The notes under the pieces were generated by a model. That model was not told the origin of the DNA. It was given only the letters and a program-made list of their open reading frames with translations, and searched no databases. Of a stretch of DNA of 64,000 nucleotides, positions 54,479-63,877 are shown one piece after another. Origin of the DNA: Simiduia litorea (GTDB lineage: Bacteria > Pseudomonadota > Gammaproteobacteria > Pseudomonadales > Cellvibrionaceae); assembly GCF_042853465.1 (NCBI RefSeq), contig NZ_AP031497.1, positions 2,418,001 through 2,482,000 on the forward strand, written 5' to 3'. Numbering within the stretch: the stretch's first letter is position 1; every line of letters begins with the position of its first letter. Made by a program: the position numbers and the translations under genes.

Positions 54479-56859
54479 ACTTTGGCCAACGCTGACAGTG
54501 TTTTTAGTCTTGCAAGCGCTTGGCCATGCACCGAAGAGCTCGGGTAACCCGCGACTGGATCGAAATCCCCCGCGGGCACACCCAACAGTATCTCCAATGC
54601 CTGATCGATATCTTCCACCGCGTAAATAGTGAATTTACCGTCGACAACAGCCTGCACCACATCATCATCCAACATCAGATTAACTTGATTGGTTTTTGGA
54701 ATAATCACACCTTGAGTGCCGGTTAACCCTCGCTCTTGGCATAATCTAAAAAAGCCCTCAATCTTCTCGTTGGCACCACCAATAGACTGTACTTCACCGT
54801 GCTGGTTGATCGAGCCAGTAACAGCCAATGATTGATCAATAGGCAGCTGTGTGACAGCAGAGATAAGCGAGCAAACCTCAGCCAAAGACGCGCTATCGCC
54901 ATCAACTTGCCCATAGGATTGCTCTATTGCGATATTAGCCGAAATCGACAGCTGAAATTGCTGGCCATAGGTATGGCCTAAATAACCCGTCAATAACATC
55001 ACACCTTTAGAATGAATTGCACGGCCCAGCTCCGCTTCTCGTTCAATATCTGTAACACCTTGCTTTCCGGCGTAAACAGTTGCGGTTATTCTAGCGGGTG
55101 TTCCGAAACTATTGTCGCCCACGGAGAACACCGTTAAACCGTTGATCTTTCCAACGGCTTGCCCCTCCGTACTGATTAATACCTGCCGCTCTTTTATTTC
55201 TTCCAGCATTATTTCACTGATACGGCCGGTACGGTTCTTTTTGTTATTTCGAGCTCCGGTAATATGACGCCCTAGCAAACCTCCAATGCTGCCTTCTTTG
55301 CGCCATAAATAGCATGCTTCGTCTAACAGCTCGTTCCATTGCTGAATATTGGCGGATATTTTATGTTGATGCTCCGCGTGGCGCATCGCCATCTTCGCAA
55401 GTAAGGCCACAGCTTCGTCGCTAATTTCAGGGTAGTTGAGTCGCTTACCCCGTTCACGAATGAGCGCAGCAAAAGATTGCACATTGGCATCAGAGGGTTG
55501 TATATAGCGATCAAAGTCTGCCAACACTCTAAAAAGCTCAGCGAATTCTTCATCGTATTGCTGCAGGGTATAATAGATTTCGGGCGACCCCAAAAGGACG
55601 ACTTTTACACTCAGCGGAATCTTTTCAGGCTGTAGATTATAGCTAGCACCGGGCGTTAAATCAGACATAGGGTGATCTATTTGGATCTGCTGCGTCTTTA
55701 ACACGAGTTTAAATTGTTGCCAAATAGCAGGCTGGGTCAGCAACTTCTCCGCATCGAGCAATAGGTATCCACCGTTAGCTCGATGGAATGCCCCCGCCCT
55801 TATCATTCGGTAATTAGTTTGCAACACACCTTGCGCCATATTGTAATCAACGGCACCGAACAAATTCTGAAAAGTAGGATTTTGCTCATAGACAACCGGC
55901 GCACCTTTTGATGCGTCGCGAGATTCTAGAAAGTTGGGTAGAAATTTTCGTTCAAGATGATGACGGAACTTTCGATCATCAGGATTTTCCTCATCCTCAT
56001 TTGCCAATATATCCAATAACGTATCGGCAATGTGATCACGAATCTCCCGTAAAAACTTCTGTACACCCAAATTATTACTGTACTCGCGGCCAAGCTCTTT
56101 GAGTAAAGGTCTTACCACCTGCTCAATTGTTTCATATTTTAATTTACGTAATTGATCAACCGCCTCTCGCTTCCAAACCGGCAGCTCCAACAACTGTTCA
56201 GACAACATCTCCTCTAAACTGGCCAACAGCTGATAGTAATGTGTTCGTTGCTCGTCGGTCAGTGCAGCAAATTGCGCGTCATCTATGGCCTGCCCTTCAA
56301 CCAAGGGCGCAAAGGTAACGGAACCGTCTTCTTCGTACAAACCGACATTATTGGCGAGAGCATCCTGCTCGACCGAAGCGATAGCCTGCTCATATTTTTG
56401 CGCGAAATTTCGATCAATAATTTTCTTTTTTCGCTGGTAGGATGGATTTTCAAAAACCTCTGGAAATAAAACCAACAACTCATCAATAAATTTATTCATG
56501 CGCGAGGTCAGCACCTTGCCCTCGCCAGGATTAAGCCAAAGCGCCTGAGGTGCATGACTGTTTTCAAAGTTATTGATATAACACCACTCGTGACCAGCAG
56601 ACTCTTGCGCCGCATGCGTGGCTAGTGACTGACTAATCAAGGTGCGACGACCAGTACCGGTGTCGCCAACGGCAAAAATGTTAAACCCGGGAATGGTCAT
56701 TGATAAACCAAACTCAAGCGCATCCCGTGCACGCTGGTGCCCGATGACACGTAAATCAGCCGAGGCCTGCGAGCTCGCAATCGAGCTGCACAGTGCTGCA
56801 TTAATCGATGTTGACAATTGATCAGGTAATAACGCGCTGGCGTGTTTCGCTGTGGGCAT
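54475..56859 (-). CDS. LonB-like ATP-dependent protease
   Basis: The 794-residue AAA+ protease of the YcbZ/LonB-like group has an N-terminal P-loop-like GDTGTGRRTLISQSL near residue 65, an inserted helical region, the ATPase remainder (GAFHRANGGYLLLDAEKLL, LLGSPEIYYTL) and a C-terminal Lon protease domain. The Ser-Lys dyad is visible: Ser in VDGDSASLAEVC near residue 651 and Lys in GGANEKIEGF near residue 698. The P-loop reads GTGRRT instead of GTGKT, so nucleotide hydrolysis may be altered. It is monocistronic. Confidence 0.93.
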   Translation of the reverse strand: MPTAKHASALLPDQLSTSINAALCSSIASSQASADLRVIGHQRARDALEFGLSMTIPGFNIFAVGDTGTGRRTLISQSLATHAAQESAGHEWCYINNFENSHAPQALWLNPGEGKVLTSRMNKFIDELLVLFPEVFENPSYQRKKKIIDRNFAQKYEQAIASVEQDALANNVGLYEEDGSVTFAPLVEGQAIDDAQFAALTDEQRTHYYQLLASLEEMLSEQLLELPVWKREAVDQLRKLKYETIEQVVRPLLKELGREYSNNLGVQKFLREIRDHIADTLLDILANEDEENPDDRKFRHHLERKFLPNFLESRDASKGAPVVYEQNPTFQNLFGAVDYNMAQGVLQTNYRMIRAGAFHRANGGYLLLDAEKLLTQPAIWQQFKLVLKTQQIQIDHPMSDLTPGASYNLQPEKIPLSVKVVLLGSPEIYYTLQQYDEEFAELFRVLADFDRYIQPSDANVQSFAALIRERGKRLNYPEISDEAVALLAKMAMRHAEHQHKISANIQQWNELLDEACYLWRKEGSIGGLLGRHITGARNNKKNRTGRISEIMLEEIKERQVLISTEGQAVGKINGLTVFSVGDNSFGTPARITATVYAGKQGVTDIEREAELGRAIHSKGVMLLTGYLGHTYGQQFQLSISANIAIEQSYGQVDGDSASLAEVCSLISAVTQLPIDQSLAVTGSINQHGEVQSIGGANEKIEGFFRLCQERGLTGTQGVIIPKTNQVNLMLDDDVVQAVVDGKFTIYAVEDIDQALEILLGVPAGDFDPVAGYPSSSVHGQALARLKTLSALAKV

Positions 56860-57024
56860 GGGGCATCCCTTAATTCATGCTAGTAGGTTTAGCATACACC
56901 CAAAAACAACCAAGGCTAAAGCGCTGAATTTGTGCTGTTAATGCACAGTAACTCGGGAACAAAAAACGCACCAAAAGATCACTTTTTAACCATGCATTCT
57001 GAGCTCACAAAAATATTGGCCAAA

Positions 57025-57053
57025 AAAAAGCCTGTCGTTAAGACAGGCTTTTT
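57025..57053 (-). terminator. Intrinsic terminator of tRNA-Ser
   Basis: AAAAAGCCTGTC (57025-57036) pairs with GACAGGCTTTTT (57042-57053) around a five-base loop. Read on the minus strand it ends in an uninterrupted T8 run, 4 bp past the tRNA 3' end. Confidence 0.92.
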
Positions 57054-57057
57054 ACGA

Positions 57058-57145
57058 TGGCGGTGAGGGAGGGATTTGAACCCTCGATACCTTTCGATAT
57101 ACACACTTTCCAGGCGTGCTCCTTCGACCACTCGGACACCTCACC
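57058..57145 (-). tRNA. tRNA-Ser (anticodon GGA)
   Basis: The 88-base class II tRNA has acceptor arms GGTGAGG and CCTCACC plus G and an encoded CCA, the D-arm TCCGAGTGGTCGAAGGA, an anticodon loop CTGGAAA (anticodon GGA), a long variable arm TATATCGAAAGGTATCG, and the T-arm GAGGGTTCAAATCCCTC. Its first 13 bases recur at the head of the 178-bp units directly upstream. Confidence 0.97.
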
Positions 57146-57506
57146 ATAAACTTTGTAAACTCGGCAACTTTTGTAGTATTTAGCGAGATTCAGGCCTGCA
57201 CCCTGCATCCTCGTGGTCGACGTAACTTCGACACTGATTCGGCGCCTCCTGCACCTCACCCCTTCGGGGCAACTCTGCGAGCTGTCTAAATTTGATCCCA
57301 TCAAATTTGTCGGACACCTCACCATAAACTTTGTAAACTCGGCAACTTTTGTAGTATTTAGCGAGATTCAGGTCTGCACCCTGCGTCCTCGTGGTCGACG
57401 TAACTTCGACACTGATTCGGCGCCTCCTGCGCCTCACCCCTTCGGGGCAACTCTGCGAGCTGTCTAAATTTGATCCCATCAAATTTGTCGGACACCTCAC
57501 CATAAA
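57133..57506 (-). repeat. 178-bp tandem array headed by the tRNA-Ser 5' end
   Basis: Two full 178-bp direct repeats (57133-57310 and 57311-57488) differ at only three positions, and an 18-bp third start follows (57489-57506). Read on the minus strand each unit begins GGTGAGGTGTCCG, the first 13 nt of tRNA-Ser. It continues ACAAATTTGATGGGATCAAA with a 9-bp stem (AAATTTGAT/ATCAAATTT), a CCCCGAAGGGG hairpin, and about 100 bp leading to the next tRNA start. Open frames across it are artefacts. Confidence 0.95.
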
Positions 57507-57678
57507 ACCGACAACGGGGTGATTAGACTGTTTATCGCGCTTCCCGTTCGCATCCTAGCGGCTCGCGATCACTATTTTCTTAACTGCCACTCAAGTATAG
57601 ATACACTCAACTACTGTTTTCACGGCGTCTAATTTTGAGGGCGCAACTGTACACAATGCCCTCAGCAAAAACAAGAAC

Positions 57679-58245
57679 TCAGACGCGCTTTGGCCAGACT
57701 TGAAAAAAATCAATCGGATCTAATTCGGGTGCCTGCTTCATCGGCCCGTCAACACTGCCTAAGTAAAGAAATCCAACAATTTGCTCGCCGACATCCAAGC
57801 CAAGGCCTTTTGCCACAAAACTATCTAATGCCATATCGCCCGTGCGCCAAAATGCGCCCAGCCCCAACGCAAAGGCAGCAGAAAGCATATTCTGTACGGT
57901 ACAACCCGCCGACAACAACTGCTCGTCTCGCGGTACCTTCGGATGCTCCTGGGTTTTGGCAATGGCCACAATAATCATCGGCGCACGCAGAGGTAAGCTC
58001 TTTAGGCGAAGCTGTTGGGCATCATTCAAATCGGCGCAAGTCGCAAGGCCAGCCGCTAAATACAAATCACCAAGTGCGATCAACCCTTGCCCCGTCACCT
58101 CGAGAAAACGCCAAGGTCTTAAATTGCCATGGTCAGCCGCGCGGAGAGCTGACCGACGAATACTATCCAACTGCACGATGGAAGGAGCCGGCTCAATCAG
58201 TTTCGGCGCCGAGACCCGCTGAGTTAGGGCTGTAATCGCATCCAT
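57679..58245 (-). CDS. Nitroreductase-family protein (YdjA-like)
   Basis: The 188-residue flavin (FMN) oxidoreductase resembles the minimal nitroreductase YdjA. It has an N-terminal Arg-Ser segment (IRRSALRAADHGNLRPWRFL), CTVQNMLSAAFALGLGAFWRTG in the FMN-binding middle, and the terminal LGLDVGEQIVGFLYLG. It would reduce nitroaromatics or quinones with NAD(P)H; the natural substrate is unknown. Upstream lies a divergent coiled-coil gene. Confidence 0.9.
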   Translation of the reverse strand: MDAITALTQRVSAPKLIEPAPSIVQLDSIRRSALRAADHGNLRPWRFLEVTGQGLIALGDLYLAAGLATCADLNDAQQLRLKSLPLRAPMIIVAIAKTQEHPKVPRDEQLLSAGCTVQNMLSAAFALGLGAFWRTGDMALDSFVAKGLGLDVGEQIVGFLYLGSVDGPMKQAPELDPIDFFQVWPKRV

Positions 58246-58413
58246 TTTGGGTACCTTGATCTGGAAAAGCGCCTATTCTACAGGCACTTACACCTTTAAA
58301 GGCCAGCAAAAGTCGCCTAAATGCACCTTGTCACCCATAATGAGTGTTGTCAAAAGCTATAAACCTAAGCAGCCTTATTCATATTTTTGCTAGAACCTGA
58401 TCATCGAGGTGGG

Positions 58414-59601
58414 ATGGAATTTTCAGAGTGGGTCGTATACACCGTTGCCGAAGTACTTTTAGTGCTGACCATCGCCTGCTTGTTACTCGTACTGCACACC
58501 AAGGGGCTAAAGGCCCTTATCACCAGCTTGCAAGTCAAACTTGCTAAAGCAATTGGCGAACTGCGGGAAGCCAAAAATAAACAGGAATCAGCACCTGTCG
58601 AATCAAGTTACTCAGAACAATTAAGCGCTCATCTCCAAGCCACAGAGAAATATCACGCCGAGCAAGCCCCAAATCAACCCATAGAGCAAGACATTAGCGC
58701 GCAAACACCGAAAGCGCGGCTAGTCGCTGCCATGAGGTACCGCTTTTTAAGGGCTGAACAAGAAAGCCTCGACGAGCATGCAGACTCTCCCAATTGGGCA
58801 TGCATTGCCGAGCACTACAACCAGCTTCCTGCGCCTCAACCCGCCATAGAGCCAGACACACTTAATAGCCCCGAAGTAGCATCGAAACTGTCTTATGACG
58901 AGCAAAGGCATGAAATTGAGAGATTTAAACGGCTCTTTACTACCATGGAGACTCAGTGGCAGACAGCAAAGGCAAAAGCACAAGATTACTACAATCAACT
59001 ACTTAGCCTCATTGGTGACTCCTCAGATCCCGCACACTTAAGGCTTAAAAAGTTAGCGGAAGCGCAAATTACACATATCGACAAAACAGCTGCTAGCATC
59101 AACGCCCCACGAGGCAGCCCAACTAGCCGTCAAGATGTGGACAAGCTAAAAGCAATTAATGAACGGCAAAAAAGCGAAATTGCCGCACTCCAAGATAAAC
59201 TGGCAAGCGCATCCACAGATCAGCAGCGATTAGCAGTTACAGCTGATTTAGAGCGGCAGCTAGCCCAACAGCAGCAATTTATGAAGGAGTCGGAGGTCTG
59301 TATCGATCTACTCGAGCGCGAGCTCGCAGAAGCCACCAGCCGGATCGAACAACTCGAAGCACACAAGCCGGCCACGCCAACCTCTTCGGAGCAAAGTGCG
59401 CTGTTAAAAGACAAACAAACACTCAACAAGCAAATCCAACAACTTAAAAGCGAGAATGAACAATTGGTAAACCTAGCGGAGCACGCGGACGCAGAACAAA
59501 AGCGTGTAGTTGCCATTAAGAACAAGGAAGTCGAAGCTATCAAAGGTAAATTTGCCGAGCTGGCGAAGCGTTACAAAGCGCTGATGAGCAATCGCGAGTA
59601 G
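58414..59601 (+). CDS. Membrane-anchored coiled-coil protein, unknown function
   Basis: The 395-residue protein has one N-terminal transmembrane helix (VYTVAEVLLVLTIACLLLVL), a first coiled coil (KALITSLQVKLAKAIGELRE), a Pro/Glu-rich stretch, and a long Gln/Glu/Lys-rich coiled coil from about residue 220 to the end. GAGGTGGG immediately precedes the ATG at 58414, so the in-frame ATG upstream at 58387 is rejected. I do not recognise a family. It may be a scaffold for a cell-envelope or signalling complex. A class III cyclase follows 179 bp downstream on the same strand. Confidence 0.75.
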   Translation: MEFSEWVVYTVAEVLLVLTIACLLLVLHTKGLKALITSLQVKLAKAIGELREAKNKQESAPVESSYSEQLSAHLQATEKYHAEQAPNQPIEQDISAQTPKARLVAAMRYRFLRAEQESLDEHADSPNWACIAEHYNQLPAPQPAIEPDTLNSPEVASKLSYDEQRHEIERFKRLFTTMETQWQTAKAKAQDYYNQLLSLIGDSSDPAHLRLKKLAEAQITHIDKTAASINAPRGSPTSRQDVDKLKAINERQKSEIAALQDKLASASTDQQRLAVTADLERQLAQQQQFMKESEVCIDLLERELAEATSRIEQLEAHKPATPTSSEQSALLKDKQTLNKQIQQLKSENEQLVNLAEHADAEQKRVVAIKNKEVEAIKGKFAELAKRYKALMSNRE

Positions 59602-59780
59602 ACCTAATCACTTGAATATCCTATAAAAAAACCATTATATTCCACGTCCCAATAGACAAATGGCCGCGAAACTCATTTAATAGTCTGAATAACCATGGAG
59701 CGTCGCGTAGCTACGGATCGGCTTATAGGTAGGAAATACAGCGCAAACAACAATAAATAGGATCAAAGACTAGGCAGTCC

Positions 59781-61142
59781 ATGACCAGTTCAGAATCAAC
59801 CCCCTTGTTTCAGTATTACTTTCGCGCACTTATTTGCTTCGCAGCTGCAGGCACCTTGGCCGCCGATATCGATTGGGATCACCTGCGCTTAATACAGCCC
59901 CTATTCATTGTCGTGCTCCTTGCCTACACCTACGCCGCCTATTACTTATCCAAACGCCTTGGCGGCGACCAGCTCATCCTACTGACCAAAGTCCTAGCCT
60001 GGACCGATGCGGGCCTCATCGGGGTCTCCTTAAGCCTAATAGATTTCAGCCTACTGCCCTGCATTTTGTTTTTGACCATGATTCAATTCAATGCCCTACT
60101 AAATGGCGGGCTTAGAAAATGGGGCGAAGATAATGCCGCTTTTCTCGTAGGTATTTTGCTTAGTTTTCTCATATACGAACCGAAGTGGATGCTTTCTGGC
60201 CGCTTGGAAATAAGCGCAGCGAGCCTAATTGGTGTTATTACCTACTTTTGCGCCTATGCCCTTTTCACCCACGCACGCATGAGTAAGCTCAATCTCGAAG
60301 CCAAGCGCCTAGACCAAGAACAACAATTACATAAAATGCGCACCTATAAATTATCGCGCTATCTGCCGCCTCCGGTTTGGAAGGCAATCAATGAGGGGCG
60401 AGACAAGTCCTTGCAGACAGAGCGCAAACGACTCACCGTGTTTTTTTCAGACATTAAAGATTTCAGCGAGCTCGCTGAAGAAATGGAAGCCGAGGCACTG
60501 ACGGATCTGCTCAACACCTATTTAACTGAAATGACCAAGATTGTGCACCAGTATGGTGGCACCATCGATAAGTTCATGGGTGACGGGATTATGGTTATCT
60601 TTGGCGATAGCAGTTCTAAAGGCGTCAAGCATGATGCGCTACGCTGCCTCTCCATGGCACTTGCCATGCGTAAAAGGATGAAAACGCTGCAACAACACTG
60701 GCATCACCAAGGCATAAAGCGACTGCTGCAAATACGCATGGGCATCAATACTGGCTATTGCACCGTCGGAACCTTCGGCACGGCAAACCATCTAGATTAT
60801 ACGGCCTTGGGAGCGCACGTTAACCTCGCCAGCCGACTGGAGTCAGCCGCTGAACCGGGTGAAATTCTGGTCTCCCATGAAACTTGGGGGCTTGTTAAAG
60901 ACACCATCATGTGCCGAGATAAAGGCAATATTCTGGTCAAGGGCTTCAGCCACCCCATTAAGGTTTATCAAGTCGTCGATTTACGTAAAAACCTTGGCGC
61001 CAACCAAAGTTACTTCGAACAAAACCTCGACGGCTTTACCATGTACCTAGATATGGACAAGATCCGCAACTACGACAAAGAAAAAGTACTGCAATCTTTA
61101 GCTGAAATCTCTGAAAAACTTAGAGATAAAGTCATTCAATAA
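59781..61142 (+). CDS. Membrane class III adenylate cyclase (CyaB-like)
   Basis: The 453-residue protein has about six N-terminal helices (residues 10-165, for example IQPLFIVVLLAYTYAAYYLS), a signalling linker, and a class III cyclase domain. Catalytic features: metal aspartates in FFSDIKDFSEL and GDGIMVIFGD, substrate Lys in TIDKFMGDG, LDYTALGAHVNLASRLE with the Asn and Arg that stabilise the transition state. All key residues are present, so it should be active. This resembles Pseudomonas CyaB (MASE2-type sensor). cAMP-Vfr/Crp signalling is inferred. Confidence 0.92.
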   Translation: MTSSESTPLFQYYFRALICFAAAGTLAADIDWDHLRLIQPLFIVVLLAYTYAAYYLSKRLGGDQLILLTKVLAWTDAGLIGVSLSLIDFSLLPCILFLTMIQFNALLNGGLRKWGEDNAAFLVGILLSFLIYEPKWMLSGRLEISAASLIGVITYFCAYALFTHARMSKLNLEAKRLDQEQQLHKMRTYKLSRYLPPPVWKAINEGRDKSLQTERKRLTVFFSDIKDFSELAEEMEAEALTDLLNTYLTEMTKIVHQYGGTIDKFMGDGIMVIFGDSSSKGVKHDALRCLSMALAMRKRMKTLQQHWHHQGIKRLLQIRMGINTGYCTVGTFGTANHLDYTALGAHVNLASRLESAAEPGEILVSHETWGLVKDTIMCRDKGNILVKGFSHPIKVYQVVDLRKNLGANQSYFEQNLDGFTMYLDMDKIRNYDKEKVLQSLAEISEKLRDKVIQ

Positions 61143-61170
61143 AAAAAACCGCCTATCGGCGGTTTTTTTT
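61141..61170. terminator. Bidirectional terminator
   Basis: CCGCC (61149-61153) pairs with GGCGG (61158-61162) across TATC, flanked by A8 on the left and T8 on the right. Placed between the convergent cyclase and queF genes, it can terminate both; it touches the stop codons of each. Confidence 0.92.
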
Positions 61171-62014
61171 ATTGCCGGACTAAGCGAAGCCTAGGCGGCC
61201 TTTCTGCACAATTGGTACGGAACGGATTAATATCCAGCCCGCCTCTACGGGTATATCGAGCATATACAGTTAGCGACCTAGGCTGACAGCGCTGTAATAT
61301 ATCGATAAAGATTGACTCAACACAATGCTCATGAAAATCACGGTGGTGACGATAGGAGACTATGTAGCGCAACAGTGACGCTCTATCAATCGCCGCACCG
61401 GTATAGCGAATTGACAGGCTCGCCCAGTCCGGCTGCCCAGTAACGGGACAATTCGATTTCAACAAATCAGAACAAAGATGCTCGGAAACCTCCACGCGCC
61501 TAGGCGCCAACTGCAGCAAATTTGCGTCTGGCTCGTAGGCCGTACAACTAACAGCCAAGGCATCGATATTTTCACCCTCAAACGCAGCCACTGTGAGCGA
61601 CAAACCCTCTTCCAACGTCATTAATCTCACCACCACGTCAGCCCCCGTTAAGCCCGATAAATCTCGCACTAGTACGGCTTGTACCTCGGCCCAATGGGCA
61701 AAAACAGTTTGGTTAAAAGAATTCAAATAGAGCTTAAAGGATTTAGACTCAACAATAGCCGCGGAATCAAAAGGAAACTCAAACTCGGCCATTGCTACGA
61801 TCGGCTTACCAGCAGCGTCGAGCCAAGAAATCTCGTACGCCGTCCATACATCCATGCCTCTAAAGGGCAAAGCTTGGGCTGAGCCAGCAGCCAAGGACGC
61901 TCGTGCCAAGGCGCGAGGAATTGGATCAAGCAGAGCAGCATCATATTTATCAGCATACAAAGTTGCCTTACCTAGGTGTACAGGCCCATGAGTTTCGACA
62001 CTATTTTTTGGCAT
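61169..62014 (-). CDS. queF: NADPH-dependent preQ0 reductase QueF
   Basis: The 281-residue two-domain (E. coli type) enzyme reduces 7-cyano-7-deazaguanine to preQ1 in queuosine biosynthesis. Seen are EFEFPFDSAAIVESKSFKLY (substrate strand), the catalytic cysteine in DLLKSNCPVTGQPDW, and YIVSYRHHRDFHEHCVESIF. AGGAGGTG lies eight bases before the ATG. No riboswitch is recognised in the short leader. Confidence 0.96.
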   Translation of the reverse strand: MPKNSVETHGPVHLGKATLYADKYDAALLDPIPRALARASLAAGSAQALPFRGMDVWTAYEISWLDAAGKPIVAMAEFEFPFDSAAIVESKSFKLYLNSFNQTVFAHWAEVQAVLVRDLSGLTGADVVVRLMTLEEGLSLTVAAFEGENIDALAVSCTAYEPDANLLQLAPRRVEVSEHLCSDLLKSNCPVTGQPDWASLSIRYTGAAIDRASLLRYIVSYRHHRDFHEHCVESIFIDILQRCQPRSLTVYARYTRRGGLDINPFRTNCAERPPRLRLVRQ

Positions 62015-62077
62015 AGCTTACACCTCCTATCATTTATCCCTACCGAAAAAAACGATACTGAACACACTCAAAATGCA

Positions 62078-62851
62078 TCAGCTGCGCAACCGCTTGCCAT
62101 TATTCAACAACCATAAACTCAGGCTAAACAGTGCAACGATAAAAGCCATAACCCCTACCAGAGCGACGCCAACGTCTATATCGCTAACACCCAACACACC
62201 GTAGCGAAAAGTGTTTACCACATACAGAATGGGGTTTAATTTTGATACGCCCTGCCAAAATTCAGACAGCAAATCAATAGAATAAAAAACACCGCCGAGA
62301 TAGGTCAAGGGAGTCAATACAAAGGTAGGCACGATGGAAATATCATCGAAACTGTTTGCAAAAACGGCGTTGATTAACCCCATTAAGCTAAACAATATAC
62401 TGGTTAACAACACGATCAATAACGTTACCGGTAAATCGTGAATCTGCAACTTAGTGAAAAATAAGGACAACAACGTGACAATGAAGCCAACCGCCAAACC
62501 ACGGCACACACCACCCGATATGTACCCAGCCAATATGACATAATTCGGTGTTGGCGACACCAACAGCTCTTCAATGCTGTGCTGAAACTTCGCGGAATAA
62601 AACGAAGAAACTACATTCGAGTAAGAATTGGTTAGCACAGACATCATGATTAGGCCTGGCACCACAAACTCCATATAAGAAAAGCCACCCATCTCGCCAA
62701 TTCGACTGCCAATTAAGGCACCAAAAATAACAAAGTAAAGCGCCATGGTAATCGCAGGCGGCACCAGCGTTTGCACCCAAATACGGGTAAAACGCTGAAT
62801 CTCTTTGCGCACGATTGTCTTATAAGAAACCCACTGGGCAAGTAATTCCAT
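62078..62851 (-). CDS. yadH: ABC-2 exporter permease (YadH-like)
   Basis: The 257-residue ABC-2 type permease has six helices (TLVPPAITMALYFVIFGALIG, MEFVVPGLIMMSVLTNSYS, LVSPTPNYVILAGYISGGV, VLTPLTYLGGVFYSIDLL). It matches E. coli YadH in length and motifs. The start codon overlaps the stop region of the ATPase at 62851, consistent with an operon. Substrate is unknown. Confidence 0.9.
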   Translation of the reverse strand: MELLAQWVSYKTIVRKEIQRFTRIWVQTLVPPAITMALYFVIFGALIGSRIGEMGGFSYMEFVVPGLIMMSVLTNSYSNVVSSFYSAKFQHSIEELLVSPTPNYVILAGYISGGVCRGLAVGFIVTLLSLFFTKLQIHDLPVTLLIVLLTSILFSLMGLINAVFANSFDDISIVPTFVLTPLTYLGGVFYSIDLLSEFWQGVSKLNPILYVVNTFRYGVLGVSDIDVGVALVGVMAFIVALFSLSLWLLNNGKRLRS

Positions 62852-63774
62852 TATTTCCCAGCCTCGCTATTTCGTATGAGGGAGACAAACATTTCTTCAA
62901 GGCGGTTAGCCTTGTTGCGCATGCTAACCACCTGAATATTGGCTGACTCCAACGCATTAAAAACCGCGTTCAACGACTGTCCTTTTTCAACTTCAACTTC
63001 CAAGGTATGATCATCCGCTTGCAGCACCTGATAAAATGCAATTTCAGGAATCGACACAATAGGCTCCAAGGTATCAATCACAAAAACCTCTTTGTTTAAC
63101 TGCTTAAGAAGCCCTTTAACACTGGTTTTTTGTATGATCTCACCATGATTTATAATGGCAATATTGCGACATAAGCTTTCAGCTTCTTCTAGATAATGAG
63201 TTGTTAAAATGATGGTCGTACCAGCTGCATTAATCTCTTTAAGAAAATCCCACATTGAGCGTCGCAACTCGATATCCACACCCGCAGTTGGCTCATCAAG
63301 AATTAATAAACGAGGCTCGTGCACGAGCGCTCGGGCAATCATTAAGCGGCGTTTCATACCACCCGAAAGATTGCGCGAAGGTTGATCGCGCTTATCCCAC
63401 AACCCCAGTTTAGTTAAGTATTTTTTGGCTTTCTCTTTTGCTTGGTTTTTTGGTATGCCGTAATAGCCAGCTTGATTGACAACGATATCTTCAACCTTTT
63501 CGAACTGGCTAAAATTGAACTCCTGCGGAACAATACCTATCTCGCGTTTAGCGGCTGAGAAATCCACATCTATGTCAATTCCAAATATATGTACGCTACC
63601 CGAAGATTTTCGAACCAGTGAAGAAAGTATGCCAATAGTGGTGGATTTCCCAGCGCCATTAGGCCCCAATAACGCGAAGAAGTCGCCAGGCTCAATACTT
63701 AAGCTGACGCCCTTTAGCGCTTGAAAGCCACCCGCGTAGGTTTTGGTGAGATTTTCAATCTGTAACGCTTTCAT
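62851..63774 (-). CDS. yadG: ABC exporter ATPase (YadG-like)
   Basis: The 307-residue ATPase has Walker A LLGPNGAGKSTTIGIL, the Q-loop in IGIVPQEFNFSQFE, the signature NLSGGMKRRLMIARALV and Walker B LLILDEPTAGVD followed by ILTTHYLEEAE. The C-terminal domain is of the kind used to pair with ABC-2 permeases. It matches YadG and is the first gene of the unit with yadH. Confidence 0.93.
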   Translation of the reverse strand: MKALQIENLTKTYAGGFQALKGVSLSIEPGDFFALLGPNGAGKSTTIGILSSLVRKSSGSVHIFGIDIDVDFSAAKREIGIVPQEFNFSQFEKVEDIVVNQAGYYGIPKNQAKEKAKKYLTKLGLWDKRDQPSRNLSGGMKRRLMIARALVHEPRLLILDEPTAGVDIELRRSMWDFLKEINAAGTTIILTTHYLEEAESLCRNIAIINHGEIIQKTSVKGLLKQLNKEVFVIDTLEPIVSIPEIAFYQVLQADDHTLEVEVEKGQSLNAVFNALESANIQVVSMRNKANRLEEMFVSLIRNSEAGK

Positions 63775-63877
63775 AGACTCCTGCCATCTGGGTGAACATC
63801 AAAAAACCACACATTTCTAAGACAGAAGCTGTAGGTTACAATAACAGTTGGTATATCTCTAACGCCTTGGAATTAAC

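Noticed and set aside
57038..57503. Two overlapping open frames (95 and 107 codons) on the minus strand beginning MVRCPTNLMGSNLDSS
   Set aside because: They run through tRNA-Ser and the 178-bp repeats; the second half of the first is tRNA read as protein. The near-identity of both follows from the DNA repeat, not from coding selection.
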